DNA of 64,000 bases, from positions 2,118,501 through 2,182,500 of the forward strand of contig NZ_CP083350.1 of NCBI RefSeq assembly GCF_020035535.1, written 5' to 3'. Positions 35,609-44,552 of this stretch are shown in pieces. Numbering within the stretch: the stretch's first letter is position 1; every line of letters starts with the position of its first letter. This DNA comes from Ensifer adhaerens (GTDB taxonomy: Bacteria; Pseudomonadota; Alphaproteobacteria; Rhizobiales; Rhizobiaceae). A program made the translations under genes and the position numbers. Under the pieces are notes generated by a model. The model was not told the origin of the DNA. It saw only the letters and a list, made by a program, of their open reading frames with translations, and ran no database searches.

Positions 35609-36802
35609 TTAGCTCGCAACTCGGAGCTCTTCCTGCACACCCCGCAACGCATAGAGGCGGCTGGTGTGGTCGATCACACAGTTTTCCAGAACGATCGGCT
35701 CGTCCGCCTCTATAATCTGCTTCGCCATAGCGCCCTCTAGCAGTCCGATCGGTATCGATTCCCGCCAACGAACTTCATCAATCCGCATGGCCACATGGCG
35801 ATAATCTTTGCTGCTGTTGCCCGGCAAACGTTCTCCGGGTTTCACATCACGAATAGCGATGGCGCAAACATCGGCGACGGGCCGGTAGATTTGCTGATCT
35901 CGATCGCCAGCCAGCACTTCGGCAAGACTGGCGAGCCACCCATGTTCGAAATGGCTCACTGGATTATAGATCGTCCGGAAAGTGGCTCCACCGCCTTCGG
36001 CCGCGGCCGGCTCCTCGACTACGGCATAGACCCCGGGGGCTCCCTCGTTGAGCACCATGTAGTCGATGCAGCTGTCGACCGCGAGAATTCCACCTGCATG
36101 CATCGGCCGATAGTGCTGGGCGAGCTCGTCGAGGCTGCAGCGCATTCCGTTCATTCCGGGGCGCTCGAATGAGATACCCGTGGCATTTGCCAGGCACGCC
36201 ATATCGATCATGACTGAGGAGGCATCCGACAGCGACAGATCCTCGTCGCCTTCCCCGGAAGCAGGAACCGCGGCGCCCAAAGATGCAATCCTTAAGCCCG
36301 CACTCTCAAGCCCCTGTCGCAGCTCCAAAGCAGTTTGAACCGTCTCAGAGGGCCAGAATACGTAGCGAAGGCCCCTGCTGACCGCCTGGTGGCGCAGGTA
36401 TCGGCCGAGGGCAAGATCTGTTCTCGGGTTAAGGGAGACGACAGAATGGCCGCAGTCGAGCGCAGCGTGGCAGGCCATTGCGCCCGTTAAGGACCGGCTA
36501 GTCGCCTCTACGATGAGGTCGAAATTTCCGTTCTCGACGAAGTCCCGGATGCAGGTTTCCATTTCGCCTGCCAAATGTCCGGAGCGGGCGGAGATATCAA
36601 AATCCGCAAACGCTCCATCGGTTTCTAGCACGAGCGTCGCGAAACTTAGGCCCGGAAACCGGGGTAGGGCGCTCATCGCTTCCCGCATCTCGATGTCCTG
36701 TACGATGCCGACACGCAGTGGCTCGGCCGTTTGCCGGGTCGCCAGCGTCTCAGCCAACCGAGCGATTTGCCTTGCGGGCATTTTCAACACGTCACCATCC
36801 AT
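35609..36802 (-). CDS. Homoserine-dehydrogenase-like oxidoreductase with SAF domain
   Basis: A 397-residue protein. The first half is an NAD(P)-binding Rossmann region related to homoserine dehydrogenase (LRVGIVQDIEMREAMSALP, FDLIVEATSRSLTGAMACHAALDCGHSVVSLN). The C-terminal part (about residues 315-390) is an SAF domain (VADVCAIAIRDVKPGERL, MAKQIIEADEPIVLENCVID). Proteins with this pair of domains are usually annotated as NAD(P)-dependent oxidoreductases of sugar or polyol catabolism. The exact reaction is not established here. ATG 36802 is chosen because GGGAGGTTTCT precedes it; the ATG at 36856 lacks a site. It diverges from the aldehyde dehydrogenase. Confidence 0.82.
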   Translation of the reverse strand: MDGDVLKMPARQIARLAETLATRQTAEPLRVGIVQDIEMREAMSALPRFPGLSFATLVLETDGAFADFDISARSGHLAGEMETCIRDFVENGNFDLIVEATSRSLTGAMACHAALDCGHSVVSLNPRTDLALGRYLRHQAVSRGLRYVFWPSETVQTALELRQGLESAGLRIASLGAAVPASGEGDEDLSLSDASSVMIDMACLANATGISFERPGMNGMRCSLDELAQHYRPMHAGGILAVDSCIDYMVLNEGAPGVYAVVEEPAAAEGGGATFRTIYNPVSHFEHGWLASLAEVLAGDRDQQIYRPVADVCAIAIRDVKPGERLPGNSSKDYRHVAMRIDEVRWRESIPIGLLEGAMAKQIIEADEPIVLENCVIDHTSRLYALRGVQEELRVAS

Positions 36803-37018
36803 AGAAACCTCCCGTGAGTGCCATCCAGTTGAAACGCGATTTATCGTATTCATCATTTTTGCCTTTGGAAAGGATGATCACGTTCTATAGAAAAATGAGC
36901 ATTGTTTATCATAATGCGACGCTGGGGGCCGCTCGGTGAACAGGATCATCGACGCCGCGTAGTCACGTTAGGCGGAGCGCCAGACGGCCAAGCAAGCCAT
37001 TTGCGGAGGAGTCAAAAT
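36803..37018. promoter_or_regulatory. Divergent promoter region with LysR-box-like dyad
   Basis: This 216-base region drives the SAF oxidoreductase (-) and the aldehyde dehydrogenase (+). At 36899-36917 it contains GCATTGTTTATCATAATGC, an imperfect dyad with GCATT/AATGC arms and T-N11-A spacing, as expected of a LysR operator. The nearby LysR at 33379 is the likely binder. Confidence 0.45.
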
Positions 37019-38455
37019 ATGGGTGTCCACGATCTTCAGTTTTATGTAGACGGGAAATGGGTTGAGCCAGCCACGCCAAAGGTTTTCGATGTCATCGACC
37101 CGGCGACCGAGGCTGCCGTTGGGCAAATCTCAATGGGCAGCGAGGTAGATGTAGATCGAGCGGTGGCCGCCGCTTCACGGGCATTCCGGACATTCGGGCG
37201 GAGCGCGCGCAACGAGCGCATCGATCTCCTCCAAAGGATTGTCGAGGAGTACCGCAAGCGCGAAGACGATCTCGCCTGGGCGATTTCGCGGGAGATGGGC
37301 GCGCCTAAGTGGTTTGCCTATGAGCGTCACGTCGCCATGGGTTTAAGCCATCTGAATAAGATGATCGAGATCTTGACTTGGTTTCCGTTCGAGGAAGTCC
37401 GTGGCGATTCCTTGGTGGCCAAGGAGCCCATCGGTGTCGCGGCCCTTATCACGCCGTGGAATTGGCCGCTCAACCAAGTCACATGCAAGGTTGCGCCGGC
37501 AATTGCAGCGGGCTGCGCGATGATTCTTAAGCCAGCGGAGCAGTCCCCGCTCAGCGCAATCATTTTCACGGAGATCATGGATGCTGCGGGAACGCCGCCC
37601 GGTGTCTTCAATCTCGTCAACGGCGACGGCGCGACTGTCGGCTCCGCGCTCTCGCGCCACCCCGGTGTCGACATGGTTTCCTTTACCGGTTCGACCCGCG
37701 CGGGCGTGCTCGTGGCAAAAGCCGCTGCCGACACGGTCAAGCGTGTCCATCAGGAGTTGGGCGGCAAATCTGCCAATATATTGCTGCCCGATGTCGACCT
37801 CGAAGACGCTGTCCAAAAAGGCGTCTCGGGCTGCTTCCTGAATAGCGGGCAATCCTGCGTGGCTCCAAGTCGTATGTTTGTTCATCGCGAACAGTATGAT
37901 GCAGCTGTGCGCTACGCGCAGGCAGCAGCCGACTCCTATGTCGTCGGTCTGCAAGACTCAGAGGGCACGAGGCTGGGACCAGTCGCCAGCCGCATGCAAT
38001 ACGAAAAAATCCAGGAGTTGATCGAAAGTGGCATCAAGGAACGGGCAAGGCTCGTCGCGGGAGGCTTAGGGCGGCCGAATGGCTTGAACAAGGGCTATTT
38101 CATTCGACCGACCGTGTTCGCGGACGTTACGCCCAACATGAGAATCGCCCGTGAAGAGATTTTTGGACCTGTCCTGTCGATGCTTCCCTATGAAGACCTG
38201 GAAGAGGTTATCGACGAAGCCAATTCGACGGTATACGGGCTTGCCGCCTATGTTCAGTCGACAGATATAGCGCTGGCCAGGAGTGTCGCTTCGCGGATGC
38301 GTGCAGGCAACGTCTACATTAACTATCCCGCCTCGAACCCGGACATGCCGTTTGGTGGCTACAAGCAATCTGGCAATGGACGAGAATGCGCCGAATTCGG
38401 ACTTGAAGAATTCCTCGAAATTAAAGGGATTCGCGGTTACGGTAGCGCGGCTTGA
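37019..38455 (+). CDS. NAD(P)-dependent aldehyde dehydrogenase
   Basis: A 478-residue aldehyde dehydrogenase. Seen: FYVDGKWVEP at the start, ITPWNWPLNQVTCKVAPAIAAGC for cofactor binding, SFTGSTRAGVLV, the general base Glu in VHQELGGKSANI, the catalytic Cys in NSGQSCVAPSRMF, and EEIFGPVLSMLPY. The WNWPLNQV form places it with general aliphatic or semialdehyde dehydrogenases rather than BetB. ATG 37019 is preceded by GCGGAGGAGTC; the longer frame from 36902 is not needed. It diverges from the SAF-domain oxidoreductase, whose product could be its aldehyde. A hairpin terminator follows 20 bases after its stop. Confidence 0.92.
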   Translation: MGVHDLQFYVDGKWVEPATPKVFDVIDPATEAAVGQISMGSEVDVDRAVAAASRAFRTFGRSARNERIDLLQRIVEEYRKREDDLAWAISREMGAPKWFAYERHVAMGLSHLNKMIEILTWFPFEEVRGDSLVAKEPIGVAALITPWNWPLNQVTCKVAPAIAAGCAMILKPAEQSPLSAIIFTEIMDAAGTPPGVFNLVNGDGATVGSALSRHPGVDMVSFTGSTRAGVLVAKAAADTVKRVHQELGGKSANILLPDVDLEDAVQKGVSGCFLNSGQSCVAPSRMFVHREQYDAAVRYAQAAADSYVVGLQDSEGTRLGPVASRMQYEKIQELIESGIKERARLVAGGLGRPNGLNKGYFIRPTVFADVTPNMRIAREEIFGPVLSMLPYEDLEEVIDEANSTVYGLAAYVQSTDIALARSVASRMRAGNVYINYPASNPDMPFGGYKQSGNGRECAEFGLEEFLEIKGIRGYGSAA

Positions 38456-38814
38456 GCCGTGACGCTGTGCAGCAGAGGGCGTCCGGTGAGGCGCCCTTTG
38501 TTGATTCTATCATGGATAGAAGACAAAACAATATTTGATAAAAGCGTCATCAAAATGGCTGCGAGCTCCTTCGCCGCAGGGATGTGTCTTCCGTCGCGAG
38601 GGCTTGGTCTCATAGTCGTGGTATTTCAATATTTTACTGACTGAATTTTACGATATCTGCTCCATCAAGGGACCGGTTTTGGCTCGCTCCAAGCAGCGAA
38701 AACAGGCGAGCTCTTAATATAAAAGAATAATTGATTTTCGATAAATCCATGGCACTACAAGGCTCATTCTCTGCATGTTAGCGTTTCCCAATCCTAACAG
38801 CGGAGGTAGTAAGA
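38456..38814. other. AT-rich intergenic region with terminator and likely promoter
   Basis: These 359 bases begin with the terminator of the aldehyde dehydrogenase and continue as a clearly AT-richer stretch (around 38500-38760, with CTTAATATAAAAGAATAATT). It probably contains the promoter of the M24-enzyme/transporter operon. No gene is evident; a 61-codon frame at 38459 is rejected. Confidence 0.45.
38476..38500 (+). terminator. Hairpin terminator after the aldehyde dehydrogenase
   Basis: AGGGCG (38476-38481) pairs with CGCCCT (38492-38497) across a ten-base loop and is followed by TTG. It lies 20 bases after the stop codon. Confidence 0.55.
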
Positions 38815-40107
38815 ATGGATCAAAACACATCGAAGCACGCCGACCCGGAGGCCACTCGCTATACGCGCAACGCGCTCACCCGCACGTCGATCGGAAAGAC
38901 CGTCAGCGACCACGGCGCGGCACAGATGGACATGGTTGCTCTCCGCGCCTACCGACTGGGGCGGGTTCAGGAGCAACTGCGTAAGAACGACATCCCCGCC
39001 ATCCTGCTCGCCGATCCGATTATGTCCCGCTACGCGACCGGTATCCGCAATATGCAACCCTGGTCCATGCACGCCAACAATCGCTGCGCCCTCGTGCCGG
39101 CGGAGGGCAAAGCAATCCTTTTTGAGTACGGAGGATCGGAGCATTTGGGCGACAACTTGGAGACCGTCGAAATCTCGCTGCCCTCCAAGGGGCGTTACAA
39201 CCTCGACAGCAAGACCTATGAAGGTGGTAAGTCATGGGCGGAATACATTATGTCGTTCCTGCCGCCGCAGAAGACCGGCAAGCGTCGCCTGGCTGTGGAC
39301 AGTCGTGTGGAGTACTTCACCGGCCTCCATCTGCAGAATGCGGGGATCGACGTCATTGCGGGTGGCCGGATGCTGTCGGACGCTCAGATGATCAAATCTG
39401 CCGACGAAATTCAGTGCATCATGGCTTCTCTTTCGATTGCTGAAGTCGCCCTGTACCGGATCAAGCAGGCCATTGAGCCCGGCAAGTCCGAGATCGACCT
39501 GTGGAGCATCCTTGAAGCCACCAACGTGGAATTCGGCGGCGAGTACATCGACACGCGCCTGCTTTCGTCGGGTCACCGTACCAATCCTTGGTACCAGGAG
39601 GCGACCGACCGCATCGTGCGTCCGCGGGAATTGGTGGCTCTCGACACTGACATGATCGGCCCGTTCGGTTATGACGCCGATGTCTCCCGCACGTTCCTCT
39701 GCCCGAGCGGGCGCCCCTCTGGCGAACAACGGACGCTTTATCGCACGGCTTACGACCAACTGCATCATAACCTCGAGCTGATCCGCGCGGGCGCAAGCTT
39801 CCGTGAAATGTCTGAGAAGGCTTACGACCTGCCTGAGCGCTTCAAGGAGCAGATGATGCCGATGACGTGGCACGGTGTCGGCCTTTGCGGCCAAGGTCCG
39901 ACGATCGTCGGTAGAGGCCATCACGAAAAATACGGTGAAGAAGGCGTGCTCGAAGAGGGGATGGTGCTCAGCTGTGAAAGCTACTGCGGTGAAGTCGGAG
40001 GTTCCGAAGGCGTGAAGCTGGAACAGCAGGTCGTCGTAACGAAGGACGGCTACCAGTTGCTCTCTGACTTTCCATTCGAGGAAGAGCTTCTCGGCAGGGA
40101 GTTTTAG
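38815..40107 (+). CDS. M24 creatinase/prolidase-fold hydrolase, DddP-like
   Basis: A 430-residue M24 (pita-bread) metalloenzyme. Metal ligands are readable: ALDTDMIGPFGYDADVS (Asp, Asp+2, Asp+12), WHGVGLCGQGP (His), SCESYCGEVGG (Glu) and VKLEQQV (Glu). The pattern ADPIMSRYATGIRNMQPWSMH and DTRLLSSGHRTNPWYQEA is close to the DMSP lyase DddP. However, DddP proteins as I recall them have Asp right after HGVGLC (Asp377), and here that residue is Gly, so DMSP cleavage is unlikely. GCGGAGGTAGTAAG precedes ATG 38815. It heads a transcript with a family-5 binding protein and importer, so it probably hydrolyses a C-N bond in the imported compound. Confidence 0.88.
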   Translation: MDQNTSKHADPEATRYTRNALTRTSIGKTVSDHGAAQMDMVALRAYRLGRVQEQLRKNDIPAILLADPIMSRYATGIRNMQPWSMHANNRCALVPAEGKAILFEYGGSEHLGDNLETVEISLPSKGRYNLDSKTYEGGKSWAEYIMSFLPPQKTGKRRLAVDSRVEYFTGLHLQNAGIDVIAGGRMLSDAQMIKSADEIQCIMASLSIAEVALYRIKQAIEPGKSEIDLWSILEATNVEFGGEYIDTRLLSSGHRTNPWYQEATDRIVRPRELVALDTDMIGPFGYDADVSRTFLCPSGRPSGEQRTLYRTAYDQLHHNLELIRAGASFREMSEKAYDLPERFKEQMMPMTWHGVGLCGQGPTIVGRGHHEKYGEEGVLEEGMVLSCESYCGEVGGSEGVKLEQQVVVTKDGYQLLSDFPFEEELLGREF

Positions 40108-40112
40108 AGCGC

Positions 40113-40131
40113 CCGTTTTTTAGTCGGGCCT
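40113..40131 (+). other. Small hairpin between the M24 gene and the binding-protein gene
   Basis: GCCCG and CGGGC flank a TTTTTTAGT loop in the 73-base gap (40113-40131). The T-run lies in the loop rather than after the stem, so it is more likely an RNA-processing or attenuation element than a terminator. Confidence 0.3.
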
Positions 40132-40180
40132 GGACGGCAGATTTCCGCGCGGAGGGGCGCGCATCAAGGTGGAGGAAATA

Positions 40181-41752
40181 ATGGCTTATTCGATCAATCG
40201 TCGCCAATTCATGACGACGGCGGCAGCTGTGGCTGGCACAGCGTTGCTGCCGTCCGTACCTGCAGCTTTCGCCCAAGAACAGACCACCAGACTTCAGATA
40301 CGCACTCGGCGTGATCTGGAAGTGCTGGATCCTGCGTTCCGCTCGGGTGCCGAAGACTCGGGCGTCTGTCGCTCGATCTACCAAAACCTCATCGTCTACA
40401 ACCCCGATCAAGTCATCGTCGATGCTACCAAAATGGAAGTGCAGATGGATGCCGCGGAGTCGCTTGAGATGATCAGCGACAAGGAAATCCGCTTCAAGCT
40501 GAAGCCGGGTCAGATGTTCTCGGATGGCTACGGGGAAATGACAGCCGAGGATGTAAAGTACTCTTTCGAGCGTTTTAGCCTTGCTGCTGCGGAAGGCAAG
40601 GAGAGCCCATACGCTTCAGACTGGGCCCATCTGAAGGCTGTCGAGGTGGACGACAGATACAGCGGCCGAATCCTGCTGGAACGCCCGCGCGCGTCGCTCG
40701 AATACGTCCTTACCAGCACCTCGGGTTGTATCGTCTGCAAGAAAGCCGTCGAGGAGCGCGGTATATCCCACAATATGCGACCAGTCGGCTCTAATGCCAT
40801 GATGGTTACCGCCTTCGAGCGTCAGCGTCAGACCACCCTCAAGCGCAATCCTGATTTCAAGGGCCAACCAAGCGGTTTTGACGAGTTCGTCATGAGGGTT
40901 GTCCAGGACCCGAAGACAGTGGAACTGGCCCTGCGTTCCAACGAACTCGACTTCTCGGACGCTGATCCGACGCTAGCCGACAGCATCGCAAACGTCGCGG
41001 ATCTCACGGTTGATCAAATGCCCGGTATTGCCGATGTGTGGCTCGGCATCAATGTCGAGCATGCGCCCTTCGATAATATCAAAGTGCGCCAGGCTGTACG
41101 GGCGGCACTGGATGTAGACGAGATGCTGACCGCCGGCTACGACGGCAAGGTCACACGCGCAAACTGCATGATCATGCCGCAGATTTTGGGGCACTGGAAA
41201 GACGCGCCTGTCCACAAACGCGACATCGAACTGGCAAAAAGCTTGCTCGCCGAAGCCGGGATTGCGGACGGTTTCACATGCAAATTGCTGGTCCTAAATC
41301 AACCGGCATTCACGAACATGGCACTGGTCGCGCAGGCACAGCTCGCCGAAGTCGGTATCAACATCGAACTCGACGTGCGCGACGGTGGCAGTTTCTGGTC
41401 AGCGGGAAAAGGCGACGAAGGCAAAAAGCTCCAGATGTTCATCATGCGTTTCAATGGCGCACTAGATCCGAACTATCTCGCTTTTCCATTCGCCAGCGAC
41501 CAGGTCGGGATCTGGAATTGGCAGCGCTGGGTGTCGCCAGAGTTTGACGAGGCATTTGCAAAGGCCGCCGAGGAAATGAATCCTGTCAAGCGGGCAGGCC
41601 ATATCGTAGATTTTCAGAAGGCGATGGAAGATTCGGCGGCTTTTGTCTGGCTCACGCATGAGACGCTCATATACGTCCACCGCAATAATGTGCGCCCGAG
41701 CGTCGGTCCGGCGGGGACTTCTCTCACGTATAACCGCTTCGAGCCTAAGTGA
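40181..41752 (+). CDS. ABC importer substrate-binding protein, family 5, Tat-type signal
   Basis: A 523-residue periplasmic binding protein. The N-terminus INRRQFMTTAAAVAGTALL carries a twin-arginine motif with cleavage near AAFAQEQ. Family-5 motifs follow: LQIRTRRDLEVLDPAFRS, DGYGEMTAEDVKYSFERFS, MRPVGSNAMMV and FDNIKVRQAVRAALDVDEM. ATG 40181 has AAGGTGGAGGAAATA before it; the GTG at 40169 is inside that site. It is followed by both permeases and both ATPases in coupled order, and lies between two M24 enzymes. The ligand is unknown; peptide-like or quaternary-amine compounds are plausible. Confidence 0.92.
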   Translation: MAYSINRRQFMTTAAAVAGTALLPSVPAAFAQEQTTRLQIRTRRDLEVLDPAFRSGAEDSGVCRSIYQNLIVYNPDQVIVDATKMEVQMDAAESLEMISDKEIRFKLKPGQMFSDGYGEMTAEDVKYSFERFSLAAAEGKESPYASDWAHLKAVEVDDRYSGRILLERPRASLEYVLTSTSGCIVCKKAVEERGISHNMRPVGSNAMMVTAFERQRQTTLKRNPDFKGQPSGFDEFVMRVVQDPKTVELALRSNELDFSDADPTLADSIANVADLTVDQMPGIADVWLGINVEHAPFDNIKVRQAVRAALDVDEMLTAGYDGKVTRANCMIMPQILGHWKDAPVHKRDIELAKSLLAEAGIADGFTCKLLVLNQPAFTNMALVAQAQLAEVGINIELDVRDGGSFWSAGKGDEGKKLQMFIMRFNGALDPNYLAFPFASDQVGIWNWQRWVSPEFDEAFAKAAEEMNPVKRAGHIVDFQKAMEDSAAFVWLTHETLIYVHRNNVRPSVGPAGTSLTYNRFEPK

Positions 41753-42747
41753 CCGCTATGATAGGGCTCGCAAACGCTCCGATGGCGGGGTACCTCATCA
41801 GCCGTCTGGCAACAACTGTGCTGATAATTTTCGGCTCCATGTTGGTGCTGTTCACGCTGAGCGCCGCGGTGCCGGGCGATCCGGCCACCACATTGCTGGG
41901 ACCGCAGGCTACCCCGGAATATGCCGCTCAATTCATCGAAAAGATGGGGCTTAACCGCCCCATCCCCGAACGGTTGGTCATTTTTTTTGGGAACGTGCTG
42001 ACGGGCAATCTAGGGGAGGATGTGATTACAGGGAGACGCGTCACTGAGATGGTCATGGCCGCGTTTCCGTACACAGTCTCATTGACCGTGGCCGCTATCG
42101 GCTTGGCGGTTTTGATCGGCGTTCCGCTAGGCATATTTGCCGCGCGCAACCCCGGATCAAAGCTCGACACATTGTTGGCGTTCACCTCGGTCGCCTTGAT
42201 CGCGATCCCGAGTTTCGTCATAGCGATCCTGCTCTTGGTAGTCTTTGCAATCTGGCTGCCCTGGTTTCCTGTGCTCGGCTCGGGCGACGCAAGCAGCCTC
42301 GTGGATCAACTGTATCGAATGATCCTGCCCGCCGCGGCTCTGGCGATAGGGTGGGTTGGGATGATCGCCCGGTTGATCCGTTCGTCCCTACTGGAAGTAT
42401 TGGGGTCTGACTACATTCGGACGAGCCGAGCCTATGGCCTGCCTGAAGCCAAAATTGTTTACAAATACGCGCTGAAGAATGCGGGTATCCCGACGATTGC
42501 AGTGGTCGGAATGGGAATCGGGCGGCTGCTCGGAGGAGCGGTCCTCGTGGAAATCATCTTTTCTCGACCCGGACTTGGAAGGCTTGTCCTCGAAGCGATT
42601 GCAACGCGCAACTTTCCAGTGCTTCAGGGTGTGGTCCTGGTCGTCGTCGTGCTCTTTACTCTGACTAACCTATTGGTTGACCTATCCTATACGGCACTTG
42701 ATCCCCGTATCCGACGAGGCCTGATCCGAGCAGGAGGTGCCACATGA
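41749..42747 (+). CDS. ABC transporter permease, DppB type
   Basis: A 332-residue permease. The N-terminal helix is LISRLATTVLIIFGSMLVLFTLSAAVPGDPA, with the DPA motif of DppB proteins, then LGLNRPIPERLV-type KMGLNRPIPERL, and the BPD core including YALKNAGIPTIAVVGMGIGRLLGGAVLVEIIFSRPGLGRL. It ends TALDPRIRRG. GTG 41749 overlaps the preceding stop (GTGA); ATGs at 41758 and 41782 are alternatives. The stop overlaps the next permease by ATGA. Confidence 0.92.
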   Translation: MTAMIGLANAPMAGYLISRLATTVLIIFGSMLVLFTLSAAVPGDPATTLLGPQATPEYAAQFIEKMGLNRPIPERLVIFFGNVLTGNLGEDVITGRRVTEMVMAAFPYTVSLTVAAIGLAVLIGVPLGIFAARNPGSKLDTLLAFTSVALIAIPSFVIAILLLVVFAIWLPWFPVLGSGDASSLVDQLYRMILPAAALAIGWVGMIARLIRSSLLEVLGSDYIRTSRAYGLPEAKIVYKYALKNAGIPTIAVVGMGIGRLLGGAVLVEIIFSRPGLGRLVLEAIATRNFPVLQGVVLVVVVLFTLTNLLVDLSYTALDPRIRRGLIRAGGAT

Positions 42748-43580
42748 GCCGCGTTCTACGTAACATTGTGGCGCGACCGTCGGGGGCCTTTGCCTTGGTG
42801 GTGGTCGCGGCGATCTGCTTAGTTAGCCTTCTGGCGCCGGTCCTGGATCTTCCTCCCCCTAACAAGATCAACGTCACTCATCGTTTCGAACTTCCTTCCA
42901 TGGCTCACTGGCTTGGCACCGACCATCTCGGGCGCGATCTGTTCAGCCGCTTGCTGCATGGTGCGACTGTCGCGATGGGGGTCGCTTTAAGCTCCATTGC
43001 GATCGCTCTGTCGCTTGGGACGATCCTCGGCATCGTTGCGGCGGAATCTCCGGGGCGCTGGGAGCGGCCCATTCTCATCATCTTCGATGTGATTGCATCC
43101 TTCCCAAGCCTCGTTCTGGCGCTCGCCTTCATCGCGGTCCTTGGGCCGGGTCTGTGGAACGTCGCCATCATCATTGCCATAACGCTGGTCCCTCATTTCG
43201 GCCGGGTAGCTCGAGCTCAGGTGCTTTCGGTGCGCGAGCAGCCATACGTCGAGGCGGAGCATATCTTGGGTGCGTCGCGCACACGCATCGCACTGATGCA
43301 CACCTTGCCCAATATCATGGGGCCGTTGGTCATTCTCGCCAGCATGGACATTCCGGTGGTGATTGCGATCGAGGCAGGCCTTTCGTTCCTTGGCCTGGGC
43401 GTGCGCCCACCGCTCGCAAGTTGGGGAACACTGATCTACGACGGCTTCGCCTACATTAACCAGTCGACCATCCCCGTGGTCGTCTCCTGTGTAGCGCTCG
43501 CTCTTGCCACCCTTGGTTTTACCTTGCTCGGCGAGGCGCTGCGTGACGCGATCGATCCAAGAATGAGGCCAGTCACATGA
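42744..43580 (+). CDS. ABC transporter permease, DppC type
   Basis: A 278-residue permease with LGTDHLGRDLFSRLLHGA after the first helix, the EAA-like loop region AEHILGASRTRIALMHTLPNIMGP, and the final FLGLGVRPPLASWGTLI. It ends [11 protein letters not shown], the DP-R tail of the family. Both ends overlap neighbours by ATGA, so translation of B, C and D is coupled. Confidence 0.93.
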   Translation: MSRVLRNIVARPSGAFALVVVAAICLVSLLAPVLDLPPPNKINVTHRFELPSMAHWLGTDHLGRDLFSRLLHGATVAMGVALSSIAIALSLGTILGIVAAESPGRWERPILIIFDVIASFPSLVLALAFIAVLGPGLWNVAIIIAITLVPHFGRVARAQVLSVREQPYVEAEHILGASRTRIALMHTLPNIMGPLVILASMDIPVVIAIEAGLSFLGLGVRPPLASWGTLIYDGFAYINQSTIPVVVSCVALALATLGFTLLGEALRDAIDPRMRPVT

Positions 43581-44551
43581 ATCCTACTGAAGACCCACTC
43601 GTCTCCATTCGCGGGCTGTCCGTCGAAGCTGCCGGCGGCAGAGGACCAATCCAGATGTTACGGGGCGTCGATATCGACATCGCACCCGGAAGAATTGTCG
43701 GTGTAGTCGGCGAATCCGGTTCCGGGAAGTCGACGCTGGCCTCAGCCATTATCGGCATTCTGGCGAGCAACGTGACAAGCGTTGGTGGAGCAATACGGTT
43801 CGGCGGCATCGATTTGCTTACGCTTGACGAAAGCGGCAAGCGAAATCTGCGGGGCGACCGTATCGCGATGATCTTCCAGGACCCAATGACTGTTCTTAAC
43901 CCGGTCTTCAAGGTGGGAACGCAGTTAGTGGACGTCGTCAAACGGAAGAAGCCGCGGACCTCTCGTGCCGCGGCTCTGAAGGAGGCGGAGGCCATGCTGC
44001 AGCGGGTTGGTATCTCCGATCCCGTTGCCCGGCTGGAGTGCTATCCGCACCAGCTTTCTGGCGGGATGCGCCAGCGCGTAATGATCGCCATGGCGTTGCT
44101 GACGAATCCGCAGCTCATCCTTGCCGACGAGCCCACGACAGCTCTTGACGCTACCGTTGAGGCTCAGATCGTTGAATTGTTCCGCGATCTTCAACGGGAG
44201 ACCTCGAGTTCGGTCCTCTTCATCTCTCACCACCTGGGGCTGCTCTCAGAATTCTGCGACGACGCGATCGTCCTCTATGCTGGCCTGGTCATGGAGGCCG
44301 GACCAATGGCAGAACTGATCAGCAATCCCCGACATCCGTACACAGCTGCGCTTCTTGGCTGCGAGATAGATGAAGGGGACACTGGCGAGCCGCTAAGAAC
44401 CATCCCGGGTGGCCCGCCGAGTCCTTCCGCTCCACTTACCGGTTGCGCATTCGCGGCGCGCTGCACCGCTGCCGAAGAGGCCTGCTACGCCGCGCCGATC
44501 CCGATGAAGGACCTCGGCGGTGGGGTTTCCGTTCGCTGCATAAGGGCATGA
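43577..44551 (+). CDS. ABC transporter ATPase, DppD type
   Basis: A 324-residue ATPase with Walker [13 protein letters not shown]-loop [11 protein letters not shown], signature LSGGMRQR, Walker [13 protein letters not shown] and switch His in ISHHLGLLS. The C-terminus carries the oligopeptide-type module with [14 protein letters not shown]. It couples to the permease by ATGA. In this importer the two ATPases are separate, unlike the fused ones at 1068 and 22574. Confidence 0.93.
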   Translation: MNPTEDPLVSIRGLSVEAAGGRGPIQMLRGVDIDIAPGRIVGVVGESGSGKSTLASAIIGILASNVTSVGGAIRFGGIDLLTLDESGKRNLRGDRIAMIFQDPMTVLNPVFKVGTQLVDVVKRKKPRTSRAAALKEAEAMLQRVGISDPVARLECYPHQLSGGMRQRVMIAMALLTNPQLILADEPTTALDATVEAQIVELFRDLQRETSSSVLFISHHLGLLSEFCDDAIVLYAGLVMEAGPMAELISNPRHPYTAALLGCEIDEGDTGEPLRTIPGGPPSPSAPLTGCAFAARCTAAEEACYAAPIPMKDLGGGVSVRCIRA

Positions 44552-44552
44552 C

